Below, in pieces: positions 25,226 to 32,635 of a DNA stretch of 64,000 bases. The stretch spans positions 62,001 to 126,000 of the forward strand of contig NZ_FCOL02000003.1 of the NCBI RefSeq assembly GCF_001544515.1. Reading direction: 5' to 3'. Source of the DNA: Caballeronia terrestris. Lineage in GTDB: Bacteria; Pseudomonadota; Gammaproteobacteria; Burkholderiales; Burkholderiaceae. The translations under genes were made by a program, and so were the position numbers. Under the pieces are notes generated by a model that had not been told where the DNA came from, ran no database searches, and worked only from the letters and a program-made list of their open reading frames with translations. Numbering within the stretch: the stretch's first letter is position 1; each line of letters opens with the position of its first letter.

Positions 25226-27457
25226 ATGTCGCAGGGATTGCTCGATGCGCAAAACGGCAAGGCGGCGGCAGGCGGATTCTCTCGCCGCTCATTCCTCAAA
25301 TTCGGTGTGACAGTGGGCGCCGCTGCGGGCGGCGGCCTGTTGCTCGGCTTCAGCTTCAACGCTTCCGGCCAGGGGCAAACGGCGAAGTCGGTCGTTAGCG
25401 GCGACGGCGTCGAAACGCCGCAGGACGGGGTGTTTCAGCCGAGCGCGTTCGTGCAGATCGACCGCACGGGCAAGGTCACGCTCGTGATCCCGAAGGTCGA
25501 AATGGGACAAGGCGTCTACACGTCGATCCCGATGCTGATCGCCGAAGAGCTCGAAGTGCCGCTCGAAAGCATCGTGGTCGCGCACGCGCCGCCGAACGAG
25601 GAGCTCTTCAAGGACCCGCTGCTCGGCGGACAACTGACCGGCGGATCGACGTCCATCCGCTATGCCTGGGAGCCGATGCGCAAGGCCGGAGCCACCGCGC
25701 GTGTGCTGCTCGTATCAGCGGCAGCGCAGCAATGGCAGGTCGATCCGGCGAGCTGCCACGCCGAGCGCGGACAGGTGAAGCACGCGGCGAGCAATCGCTC
25801 GATCGGCTACGGTGAACTCGTCGATGCCGCCGCGAAACTGCCCGCGCCGCAGAACGTGCCGCTCAAGGACCCGAAGGACTTCGGGCTGGTCGGCACGGCG
25901 GCGAAGCGCATCGATTCGCCGGAAAAAATCGACGGCACCGCGGTGTTCGGCCTCGACGTGCGCCTGCCCGGCATGAAGTACGCGGCGATCGTCAACTGCC
26001 CGGTGTTCGGCGGCACGCTCGCCTCCGTCGACGATACCGCCGCGAAGAAAATTCCCGGCGTCACCCAGATCGTGAAAGCCGACAACGCGGTGGCCGTCAT
26101 CGGCGACCACACGTGGGCCGCGAAGCGCGGCGCGTCGGCGCTCGTTGTGACATGGAACGAGGGCAAGGGCGCGGGGCTGCAGATGCAGCACATCGTCGAC
26201 GATCTCGCGAACGCCTCGAAGCGCGACGGCGCCGTGGCGCGCAAGGACGGTGACATCAGCAAGGCGTTCGGCGATGCGAAGACGCGCGTCGATGCCGTCT
26301 ACCAGCAGCCGTTCCTCGCGCACGCGACGATGGAGCCGGTCAACTGCACGGTGCACGTGCGCGCGGATGCGTGCGACATCTGGGTGGGCACGCAGGTACC
26401 GACACGCGCCGTCGATACGGCGAAGCAAATCACCGGCCTCCCCGCCGACAAGATCACGATCCACAACCACCTGCTCGGCGGCGGTTTCGGGCGCCGGCTG
26501 GAGACGGATTTCATCGCGCAGGCGCTGAAGATCGGCAAGCAGGTCGATGCGCCGGTCAAGGTCACGTTCACGCGCGAGGAGGACATCCAGCACGACATGT
26601 ACCGTCCGTATTACTACGACGTCATCTCGGCCGGGCTCGATGCGAACGGCAAGCCGATCGCGTGGAAGCACCGGATCGTGGGGTCGTCGGTGCTGGCGCG
26701 CTTCGCGCCGCCCGCGATCAAGAACGGCGTCGATCCGGACGCCGTCGAAGTTGCCGCCGATTTGCCCTACGACCTGCCGAACCAGCTCGTCGACTACGTG
26801 CGGCAGGAACCGCGCGACATCCCGACGGCGTTCTGGCGCGGGGTCGGTCCGACGCGCGGGACCTTCGTAGTGGAGAGCTTCATCGACGAACTCGCCGCGC
26901 AGGCGAAAGCCGATCCGGCCGCGTACCGGCGGGACCTGCTCGGCAAGTCGCCGCGTGCGCGCAACGTGCTCGACGTCGCGACGAAAGCCGCCGGCTGGAA
27001 CACCGCGCTGCCGAAGGGCCAGGGACGCGGGCTCTCCGTGATGCACGCTTTCGGCAGCTTCTTCTCGATCGTCACGGACGTGACGGTGGACGACAACGGC
27101 GAAGTCGCCGTGAACCGCGTCGTCTGCGCGGTCGATTGCGGCATGGTAGTGAACCCGAACACGGTGGAGGCGCAGATCCAGGGCGGCATCATCTTCGCGA
27201 TCACGGCGGCGCTCTACGGCGAGGTGACGATCAAGGACGGCCGAGTCGAGCAGAGCAATTTCACCGACTATCGCATGTTGCGTCTCTCGCAGACTCCGCC
27301 GATCGACGTGCACATCGTCAAGAGCGCGGAAGCGCCCGGCGGAATCGGCGAACCGGGGACGGCGGCGCTTGCGCCCGCGCTCACCAACGCGATCTTCGCG
27401 GCGACGAGCAAACGCGTGAGGCAATTGCCCGTCGGCCGTCAACTGCTGAAAGCGTGA
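25226..27457 (+). CDS. iorB: Isoquinoline 1-oxidoreductase-type molybdopterin large subunit, Tat-exported
   Basis: 743 residues starting one base after the small-subunit stop. A twin-arginine signal FSRRSFLK (R20/R21) followed by a Gly/Ala-rich hydrophobic stretch points to folded export to the periplasm. The Mo-pterin domains show FQPSAFVQIDR, VEMGQGVYTSIPMLIAEEL, GGGFGRRLETDF (cofactor binding) and the catalytic Glu segment GGIGEPGTAALAPAL. Family knowledge: hydroxylates N-heterocycles or oxidises aldehydes. Pairing with a tri-heme cytochrome rather than NAD favours direct electron transfer to the respiratory chain. Confidence 0.9.
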   Translation: MSQGLLDAQNGKAAAGGFSRRSFLKFGVTVGAAAGGGLLLGFSFNASGQGQTAKSVVSGDGVETPQDGVFQPSAFVQIDRTGKVTLVIPKVEMGQGVYTSIPMLIAEELEVPLESIVVAHAPPNEELFKDPLLGGQLTGGSTSIRYAWEPMRKAGATARVLLVSAAAQQWQVDPASCHAERGQVKHAASNRSIGYGELVDAAAKLPAPQNVPLKDPKDFGLVGTAAKRIDSPEKIDGTAVFGLDVRLPGMKYAAIVNCPVFGGTLASVDDTAAKKIPGVTQIVKADNAVAVIGDHTWAAKRGASALVVTWNEGKGAGLQMQHIVDDLANASKRDGAVARKDGDISKAFGDAKTRVDAVYQQPFLAHATMEPVNCTVHVRADACDIWVGTQVPTRAVDTAKQITGLPADKITIHNHLLGGGFGRRLETDFIAQALKIGKQVDAPVKVTFTREEDIQHDMYRPYYYDVISAGLDANGKPIAWKHRIVGSSVLARFAPPAIKNGVDPDAVEVAADLPYDLPNQLVDYVRQEPRDIPTAFWRGVGPTRGTFVVESFIDELAAQAKADPAAYRRDLLGKSPRARNVLDVATKAAGWNTALPKGQGRGLSVMHAFGSFFSIVTDVTVDDNGEVAVNRVVCAVDCGMVVNPNTVEAQIQGGIIFAITAALYGEVTIKDGRVEQSNFTDYRMLRLSQTPPIDVHIVKSAEAPGGIGEPGTAALAPALTNAIFAATSKRVRQLPVGRQLLKA

Positions 27458-27468
27458 GGGGAACCGAC

Positions 27469-28746
27469 ATGACACGAAGAATCGTTGCAGGCCTCGGCTT
27501 CGCTTTCACGCTGACGGCGTCGACATTCGCGCAAGCCGCCACCACCGACGACGCCCTGGTCACGCGCGGCGCGTATCTCGCGAAAGCGGGCGATTGCGTC
27601 GCGTGCCATTCGGCGCCGAAGGGCAAGCCGTTCGCGGGCGGCCTGCCGATGAACACGCCGATGGGCCGCATCTACACGACCAACATCACGCCCGATCCGT
27701 CGACCGGCATCGGCAACTGGAGCGAGGAAGACTTCGACCGTGCGCTGCGCCGGGGTGTCGCGAAGGACGGCCACAACCTGTATCCGGCGATGCCGTATCC
27801 GTCGTACGCGAAGGTCCGCGACGACGATGTGAAGGCGCTCTACGCCTATTTCATGAAGGGCGTCGAGCCGGTGAACCAGCCGAACCGCGCGTCCGACATT
27901 CCGTTTCCGCTCAACATGCGCTGGCCGCTCAAGCTCTGGAACCTGGTCTTTCTCGACAAGGCCGTGTATCAGGACAAAAGCGGCAAGGACGTCGCGTGGA
28001 ATCGCGGCGCTTACCTGATCCAGGGGCTCGGGCATTGCGGCTCGTGCCATACGGCGCGCGGCATCGCGTTCCAGGAGAAGGAGCTCGACGAAAGCGGCAG
28101 CGCGTTTCTCGCGGGCGGCCTGCTCGACGGCTGGTTCGCATCGAACCTGACAGGTGAATACAACGTCGGTCTCGGCCGATGGTCGGAAGCGGAGGTTTCG
28201 CAGTTCATGAAGACCGGCGCGAACAGGCACGCCGCGGCGTTCGGCGCGATGACGGACGTGATCAACCACAGCACGCAGGCGCTGAACGACGACGACATCA
28301 CGGCAATGTCGCGCTATCTGAAGTCGCTGCCGGCGGGGGGCGGCACGAACGCGCCGCGTTACGCGTACGATCCGAAGACGACGAAGGTGTCGCTGACGCG
28401 CCCCGCTGGCGATGCCGGCGCGAAGGTCTACACGGCATACTGCATGCATTGCCACGGCGCCGACGGCGCGGGCTTCGCGCCGATCCTGGCGCCGCTCGCG
28501 GGCAATCCGAACGTGATGGAAAAGGACGCGTCGTCGCTCATCAACGTCACGCTGAACGGCACGCAGGATCTCGTGATCCAGGGCGTGCCGGCCCCGTATC
28601 CGATGCCGAAGTACTCGCCGGTGCTGAACGACAAACAGATCGCCGACGTGCTCACGTTCATCCGCGCGGGGTGGAACAACGGTGCGCCGGCGGTAACGGC
28701 GGCGGATGTCGCCAAGCTGAGGAAGTCGACGCAAGCCGCGCAGTAA
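27469..28746 (+). CDS. Tri-heme c-type cytochrome, electron acceptor subunit of the dehydrogenase
   Basis: 425 residues. A Sec signal peptide (residues 1-23, ending FAQAA) precedes three class I heme sites: C43VACH47, C190GSCH194 and C325MHCH329, each in its own domain, with axial Met candidates such as YPAMPYPSY. This is the AdhB/gluconate-dehydrogenase cytochrome pattern. Translation begins 11 bases after the large subunit stop with GGGGAACC upstream. The protein passes electrons from the periplasmic Mo enzyme to quinone or oxidase. Confidence 0.92.
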   Translation: MTRRIVAGLGFAFTLTASTFAQAATTDDALVTRGAYLAKAGDCVACHSAPKGKPFAGGLPMNTPMGRIYTTNITPDPSTGIGNWSEEDFDRALRRGVAKDGHNLYPAMPYPSYAKVRDDDVKALYAYFMKGVEPVNQPNRASDIPFPLNMRWPLKLWNLVFLDKAVYQDKSGKDVAWNRGAYLIQGLGHCGSCHTARGIAFQEKELDESGSAFLAGGLLDGWFASNLTGEYNVGLGRWSEAEVSQFMKTGANRHAAAFGAMTDVINHSTQALNDDDITAMSRYLKSLPAGGGTNAPRYAYDPKTTKVSLTRPAGDAGAKVYTAYCMHCHGADGAGFAPILAPLAGNPNVMEKDASSLINVTLNGTQDLVIQGVPAPYPMPKYSPVLNDKQIADVLTFIRAGWNNGAPAVTAADVAKLRKSTQAAQ

Positions 28747-28811
28747 TCGAAGCTCCCGCTGTTGTTTTTTTACCGCATGTCCTCGTTACATACGATCAAG
28801 GAGACCGTCTC

Positions 28812-29528
28812 ATGAAACAGGAAGCAGGTTCCATGATTACTTACCGCCGCCCCGACGGGCAGGACGTTCAGGGTTACCTGGCCAAGCCGGAGAAACTGGA
28901 AGGCGCGCCCGCGATCGTCGTGATTCAGGAATGGTGGGGCGTGAACGACCAGATCAAGGGCGTCGCCGACCGTTTTGCGCAAGCCGGCTATCTCGCGCTC
29001 GTGCCGGACCTGTTCCGCGGCAAGACGACGCTCGAGGAGGAAGAAGCGAGCCATCTGCTGGGCGGCCTCGATTTCGCCGATGCCACCGCAGAGGACGTGC
29101 GCGGCGCCGTGCTGTGTCTGAAGGAGCAGGCCGCGCGCGTCGGCGTGACGGGCTACTGCATGGGCGGCGCGCTGACGCTGCTCGCGCTGTGCAATATTCC
29201 GGAGGTGTCGGCGGGGGTGACGTGGTACGGATTTCCGCCGCTCGATTACGTCGATGCCAGCAAGATCAAGGTTCCGGTGCAGGGCCACTGGGCGACGCAG
29301 GACGAATTCTTTACCGCCGATATCGTCGACAAGCTGGAGGCCAAGCTGACCGAGGCCAATGTCGACGTGGAGTTTCACCGCTATCTGGCGCACCACGCGT
29401 TCGCTAACGAAACCGCCGTGGGGCCGGGACGCATCCCGAGGACTCAGTTCGATCCGGTGTGGTCGCGCATGGCGTGGGACCGGACGTTGACGTTCTTCGG
29501 ACGCACGTTGTGGGGAAAGGCGAAGTAG
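28812..29528 (+). CDS. Dienelactone hydrolase family protein
   Basis: 238 residues from ATG 28812, with AAGGAG eight bases upstream. The triad is visible: C116 in GYCMGGAL, D164 in TQDEFF and H195 in AHHAFAN, with the assisting Glu40 in VIQEWWG. The Cys nucleophile marks true DLH-type enzymes, which open dienelactones in chlorocatechol or related degradation, though many members have other esters as substrates. No other aromatic-ring genes are adjacent. It follows the cytochrome gene by 65 bp on the same strand, possibly with its own promoter. Confidence 0.88.
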   Translation: MKQEAGSMITYRRPDGQDVQGYLAKPEKLEGAPAIVVIQEWWGVNDQIKGVADRFAQAGYLALVPDLFRGKTTLEEEEASHLLGGLDFADATAEDVRGAVLCLKEQAARVGVTGYCMGGALTLLALCNIPEVSAGVTWYGFPPLDYVDASKIKVPVQGHWATQDEFFTADIVDKLEAKLTEANVDVEFHRYLAHHAFANETAVGPGRIPRTQFDPVWSRMAWDRTLTFFGRTLWGKAK

Positions 29529-29530
29529 CG

Positions 29531-29755
29531 TCAGTGGCCTTCGGTCAGCGCCTTCGGGCCGCCGTGGAGCGCCGATTCGATGTCGCGCACGAAGTCGAGT
29601 GCGACGGCATCGGCTTCGGGCGAGCCTTCCGCGAAATCGCTCGGAATGGCCTTGCCCTGCGCCTTGCGCGCCGCCGTCACGCGCGCGGCGAGCGAACTCG
29701 CCGCGTCAAAGAGAGAAGCGTCGACACCGAAAGGGAGCTTCTCGTCGTGTTCCAT
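29531..29755 (-). CDS. Small acidic protein, paralogue of the gene at 30330-30551
   Basis: 74 residues from ATG 29755 (MEHDEKLPFG); a TTG start at 29794 would add 13 residues and overlap the end of flhD. It shares a spaced pattern with the 73-residue product of the other small gene: ME-x-DE-x-LP-x-G at the start, a helical A-S-x-x-x-R-A/K-x-G middle and a DF-x-RD-x-x-x-AL end. The function is unknown. It converges on the dienelactone hydrolase with only 2 bp between stops and follows flhD on the same strand, so it is probably cotranscribed with it. Confidence 0.65.
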   Translation of the reverse strand: MEHDEKLPFGVDASLFDAASSLAARVTAARKAQGKAIPSDFAEGSPEADAVALDFVRDIESALHGGPKALTEGH

Positions 29756-29786
29756 TGACTTGCGGGACTGCGGGTTGGCGTAAGCC

Positions 29787-30104
29787 TTATGCAAACTGCG
29801 CGGCGGGAAGGCCTGCCATGATGATCGCGGCGTGCGTCGGGGCGATGTTCGAATTCTTCGCCGGCTGCGTGAGCGCGCCGAGCATCGCGTGATCGTTGAA
29901 GCGGAAGAAGCACAGGAGTTGGTCGGAAGCGGCCAGCTTCACGACCTGGGCGAGCGTCAGATTCGCGAGGATGTCGGCGATTTCGCGCGACAAGCCCAGG
30001 CGGAACATCCCAACCGCCCGATCCTCGCGCAGCAGACGCTGGGCAAGCATGATGTAGGACAGGTTGATCTCGCGAATCGCGTCTGAAGTTTCGGCGGTTT
30101 GCAT
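29787..30104 (-). CDS. flhD: Orphan FlhD-like flagellar master regulator
   Basis: 105 residues. The FlhD core is clear: IREINLSYIMLAQRLLRED, then AVGMFRLGLS, LANLTLAQVVKLAASDQLLC and FRFNDHAML. In enterobacteria and Burkholderiaceae FlhD forms a heterohexamer with FlhC to activate class II flagellar promoters, working with sigma 70. No flhC follows, although the main locus normally encodes flhDC together. This copy may therefore partner a distant FlhC, compete with the chromosomal FlhD, or regulate non-flagellar genes. CGGAG precedes the ATG. Confidence 0.85.
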   Translation of the reverse strand: MQTAETSDAIREINLSYIMLAQRLLREDRAVGMFRLGLSREIADILANLTLAQVVKLAASDQLLCFFRFNDHAMLGALTQPAKNSNIAPTHAAIIMAGLPAAQFA

Positions 30105-30160
30105 GGCGATTACTCCGTTCTCACTTGCCGGCGGTCTTTGCAACCGGCCCGGTAAAATTC

Positions 30161-30175
30161 GTTACATTTCGTAAC
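30161..30175. promoter_or_regulatory. Short inverted repeat upstream of flhD
   Basis: GTTAC and GTAAC flank a 5-base centre (ATTTC) about 57 bp before the flhD start. The surrounding 30150-30330 stretch is clearly more AT-rich than the rest of the window, fitting a promoter region. Operator status is an inference. Confidence 0.35.
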
Positions 30176-30329
30176 AGGCTGGATTGGAGTCTAAGGTCGC
30201 CGCAAACGATTAGCAATGGGTTTTCGCGGCATTTTTTCGGCAACGCAAATGTTTCCGGGTAAATATTGCGAATACATCTTGCCGATCATCACGCTGAATC
30301 AGTATTTTTGGCTGATAGTTGTTACAACT

Positions 30330-30551
30330 TCAGTCTTCGTCTTCGTCGTCGGCCATGCCGAGCGCCCAGCGCAGATCGCGGGCGAAGTCGATGCTCGCCG
30401 CTTCCCATTCCTTCGAGTCGAGCGGAAAGTCGCGCGGATTGCCCCGGCCGCGCGCCCTGCGGATGGTTTCGATACTCAATGCGAGCGCGAACGCTTCTCC
30501 GCGCAGAGGATGCATGCGACCGAGCGGGAGGTCTTCGTCTTGTTGTTCCAT
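30330..30551 (-). CDS. Small acidic protein, paralogue of the gene at 29531-29755
   Basis: 73 residues from ATG 30551 (MEQQDEDLPLGRMHPLRG), with a longer open frame to 30668 lacking support. It ends in an acidic ADDEDED tail. The spaced pattern ME-x-DE-x-LP-x-G, RARGRGN and DFARDLRWAL is shared with the other small gene on the far side of flhD. Both end in a DF-x-RD-x-x-x-AL helix. The function is unknown; the two paralogues bracketing FlhD suggest a linked regulatory role. Confidence 0.6.
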   Translation of the reverse strand: MEQQDEDLPLGRMHPLRGEAFALALSIETIRRARGRGNPRDFPLDSKEWEAASIDFARDLRWALGMADDEDED

Positions 30552-30683
30552 GCCCCAGTTTTCGGCCTTGATGGCCGAAACTTGAGTAGAGGGCTTCTGC
30601 AAATGTTTTGGCCGTCGCGGCATGCCGGCGCGACGCGAATGGGGTTTGAGGCCGCGGCTCATTTGCATGGCCCCTGAGCGCTG

Positions 30684-31586
30684 CTAACCGGCAAAGCGCG
30701 GCTCGGGCAACCCTCTCACGCCGAGACCGGTCACGGCAAAGAGCCCGCCCTTGTCGCGCTCCTTCTGCGGGATGCCCCACATCGGGCGGCCCATCGACGT
30801 GACGTAGAGGGTATCGAGGTTCGGGCCGCCGAACATCACGCTCGTCAGGTTGCGCACTGGAAACGGCACGATACGATCCAGCGTGCCGTCCGGCGCATAG
30901 CGCAGGATGCGCCCGCCGAACACCAGCGCCGACCAGATGTAACCCTCCGCATCGACGGTCGCGCCATCGAACGTTCCCGCCATGTCGCGCGCCGACGCGA
31001 ACACGCGCCGGTTCGATGCCGCGCCCGTCTCGATGTCGTAGTCGTACGCGTACATCTGCTTGTCGTACGTATCGGTGAAATAGAGCGTGCGGTTGTCCGG
31101 GCTCCAGCACGGCCCGTTCGAGCAACTGATGCCGCCGTCCAGCCGCGTGACCGTGCCGTTCGTATCGAGCCGGTAGAGGCCGCCGCTGCGCGACGAGCGC
31201 TGGCCGCGGTCGGCGTCGTAGCGATCGAAGTCGTAGGCCATCGTGCCCGCGATGAAGCGGCCCTTGCGGTCCACCTTGCCGTCGTTGAAACGCGTCTCGG
31301 GATCGTCGGCTTCGGGGTCTGCGATCAGTTGCACCGTCTGCTTCGCGAAGTCGTAGAAATGCAGGCCGTTCGCGAGCGCGACCACGGCGCCGCCCTTCTC
31401 GCGCAACGCCATCGACCCGATGTGGCGCGGCACGAAAAACCGCTCGACGTCGCTCCCGTCCGCACGGCAACGGTAGATCTCGGCCGCGGTACTGTCGATC
31501 CAGTAGAGCCGCTCTTCCTTCACGTCCCACAGCGGCCCTTCGCCGAGGTGATTGTTCGCATCGACCAGCAAGCGCGTTTCGATCAT
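30684..31586 (-). CDS. SMP-30/gluconolactonase/LRE family lactonase
   Basis: 300 residues of six-bladed propeller type. The metal-binding Glu lies in LGEGPLWDVKEERLYWID, Asn/Asp ligands in RFNDGKVDRKGRFIAGT, and SNGPCWSPDNRTLYFTDT and MAGTFDGATVDAEGYIWSA follow. Hydrolyses a sugar lactone to the aldonic acid in a Ca/Zn-dependent reaction. GGAG precedes the ATG. Last gene of the long GntR-led operon, 30 bp after the 3-hydroxy-acid dehydrogenase; likely acts on the lactone made by the operon's SDR. Confidence 0.88.
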   Translation of the reverse strand: MIETRLLVDANNHLGEGPLWDVKEERLYWIDSTAAEIYRCRADGSDVERFFVPRHIGSMALREKGGAVVALANGLHFYDFAKQTVQLIADPEADDPETRFNDGKVDRKGRFIAGTMAYDFDRYDADRGQRSSRSGGLYRLDTNGTVTRLDGGISCSNGPCWSPDNRTLYFTDTYDKQMYAYDYDIETGAASNRRVFASARDMAGTFDGATVDAEGYIWSALVFGGRILRYAPDGTLDRIVPFPVRNLTSVMFGGPNLDTLYVTSMGRPMWGIPQKERDKGGLFAVTGLGVRGLPEPRFAG

Positions 31587-31616
31587 CGTTGTCTCCGGGT
31601 TCGTTATGTCGGCGGT

Positions 31617-32564
31617 TCAGCTTTCCTCTTTCTTCGCGAGCGCGCGCCGGTGCGCAAGCAGCGCCATCAGCCGGCGATCGCGCCAGCGGCTGCGCTTCTC
31701 GATATCGTCGCGATCCAGCACTGCGCGCCGTTCGGCGTCGAGCTTCGCAATCGTTTCCGGCGACCAGTCGAACGGCACGCGCTCCGTCGCAATCGACCGG
31801 TACGTGCCGCCGTAGCGATCCGCGTAATCCGCGACGCCGCCGGGCGCGTTCAAATCGATCGTCTCGAACGGACCCATGAACGACCAGCGCATCGCGAGGC
31901 CGTCGCGCATCACGGTGTCGAGGTCGGCAGCGCTCGCGTAGCCTTGTGCGTAGAGGCTCAGTGCTTCGTCGAGCACGGCGCCTTGCAAACGGTTCAGGAG
32001 GAAGCCCGCGATCTCGCGATTCACCGTCACCGCCTTCTGCCCCGCTTCGTCGTAGATGGCACGCGCGCGCTCGAGCGTCTCGGGTGATGTCCACGGCGCG
32101 CCGCACAACTCGACCAGCGGCACGAGCGACGGCGGATTCACCGGATGCCCGACGAGACACCGCGCGCGGCCGTGCAGGCCCTCGGTGAACGTCGACGCGG
32201 GCAGGCCCGACGTCGAACTGGCGAGCAGTGTGTCGGGCTTCGTCAGCCGATCAAGTTCGGTGAAGAGCGCGCGCTTCGCCTCGACGATCTCCGCGATGTT
32301 CTCCTGCACCAGTTCGACGTCGCGCACGGCATCGGCGAGACTCGCGCACGGCGTGATGCGCGCGACGATCTGTGCGGCGGGTTCGTCGATCAGGCCGAAG
32401 TCGTCGAGGTCCCGCACGCTTTCTTCGATCGCGGGGAGTGCGCCGTCCAGCATCTTGAGGTCTGCGTCGTGCAGGATCACGTCGAAGCCCGCGCGTGCGA
32501 ACACGATCGCCCACGCCCTGCCGATCCGTCCCGATCCGATCACAGCCACACGTCGATTCGTCAT
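31617..32564 (-). CDS. 3-hydroxyacyl-CoA-dehydrogenase-fold NAD oxidoreductase, L-gulonate 3-dehydrogenase-like
   Basis: 315 residues. The Rossmann loop is VIGSGRIGRAWAIVFARAG with Asp in ILHDAD. The catalytic region SSTSGLPAST, GHPVNPPSLVPLVELCGAP and FLLNRLQGAVLDEAL matches the lambda-crystallin / L-gulonate 3-dehydrogenase branch, also that of carnitine dehydrogenase. Expected reaction: NAD-dependent oxidation of a 3-hydroxy acid to a 3-keto acid, which is the substrate class of the BKACE encoded in the same operon. A hairpin repeat (32583-32610) lies in its leader. Confidence 0.85.
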   Translation of the reverse strand: MTNRRVAVIGSGRIGRAWAIVFARAGFDVILHDADLKMLDGALPAIEESVRDLDDFGLIDEPAAQIVARITPCASLADAVRDVELVQENIAEIVEAKRALFTELDRLTKPDTLLASSTSGLPASTFTEGLHGRARCLVGHPVNPPSLVPLVELCGAPWTSPETLERARAIYDEAGQKAVTVNREIAGFLLNRLQGAVLDEALSLYAQGYASAADLDTVMRDGLAMRWSFMGPFETIDLNAPGGVADYADRYGGTYRSIATERVPFDWSPETIAKLDAERRAVLDRDDIEKRSRWRDRRLMALLAHRRALAKKEES

Positions 32565-32582
32565 TTTTTATTCCATATCGAT

Positions 32583-32610
32583 GGGAGCTAGCGCTTTAGC
32601 GCTTACTCCC
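32583..32610 (-). repeat. Leader hairpin repeat, copy A
   Basis: An imperfect palindrome: GGGAG at 32583 pairs with CTCCC at 32610 around the shared core AGCGCTTTAGCGCTTA. A second small hairpin, GCAAC-gaa-GTTGC, follows at 32618-32630. It lies 18 bp upstream of the minus-strand dehydrogenase start. Related copies are at 43621-43690 and 47020-47089. Confidence 0.75.
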
Positions 32611-32635
32611 GTCCCATGCAACGAAGTTGCGCTTA

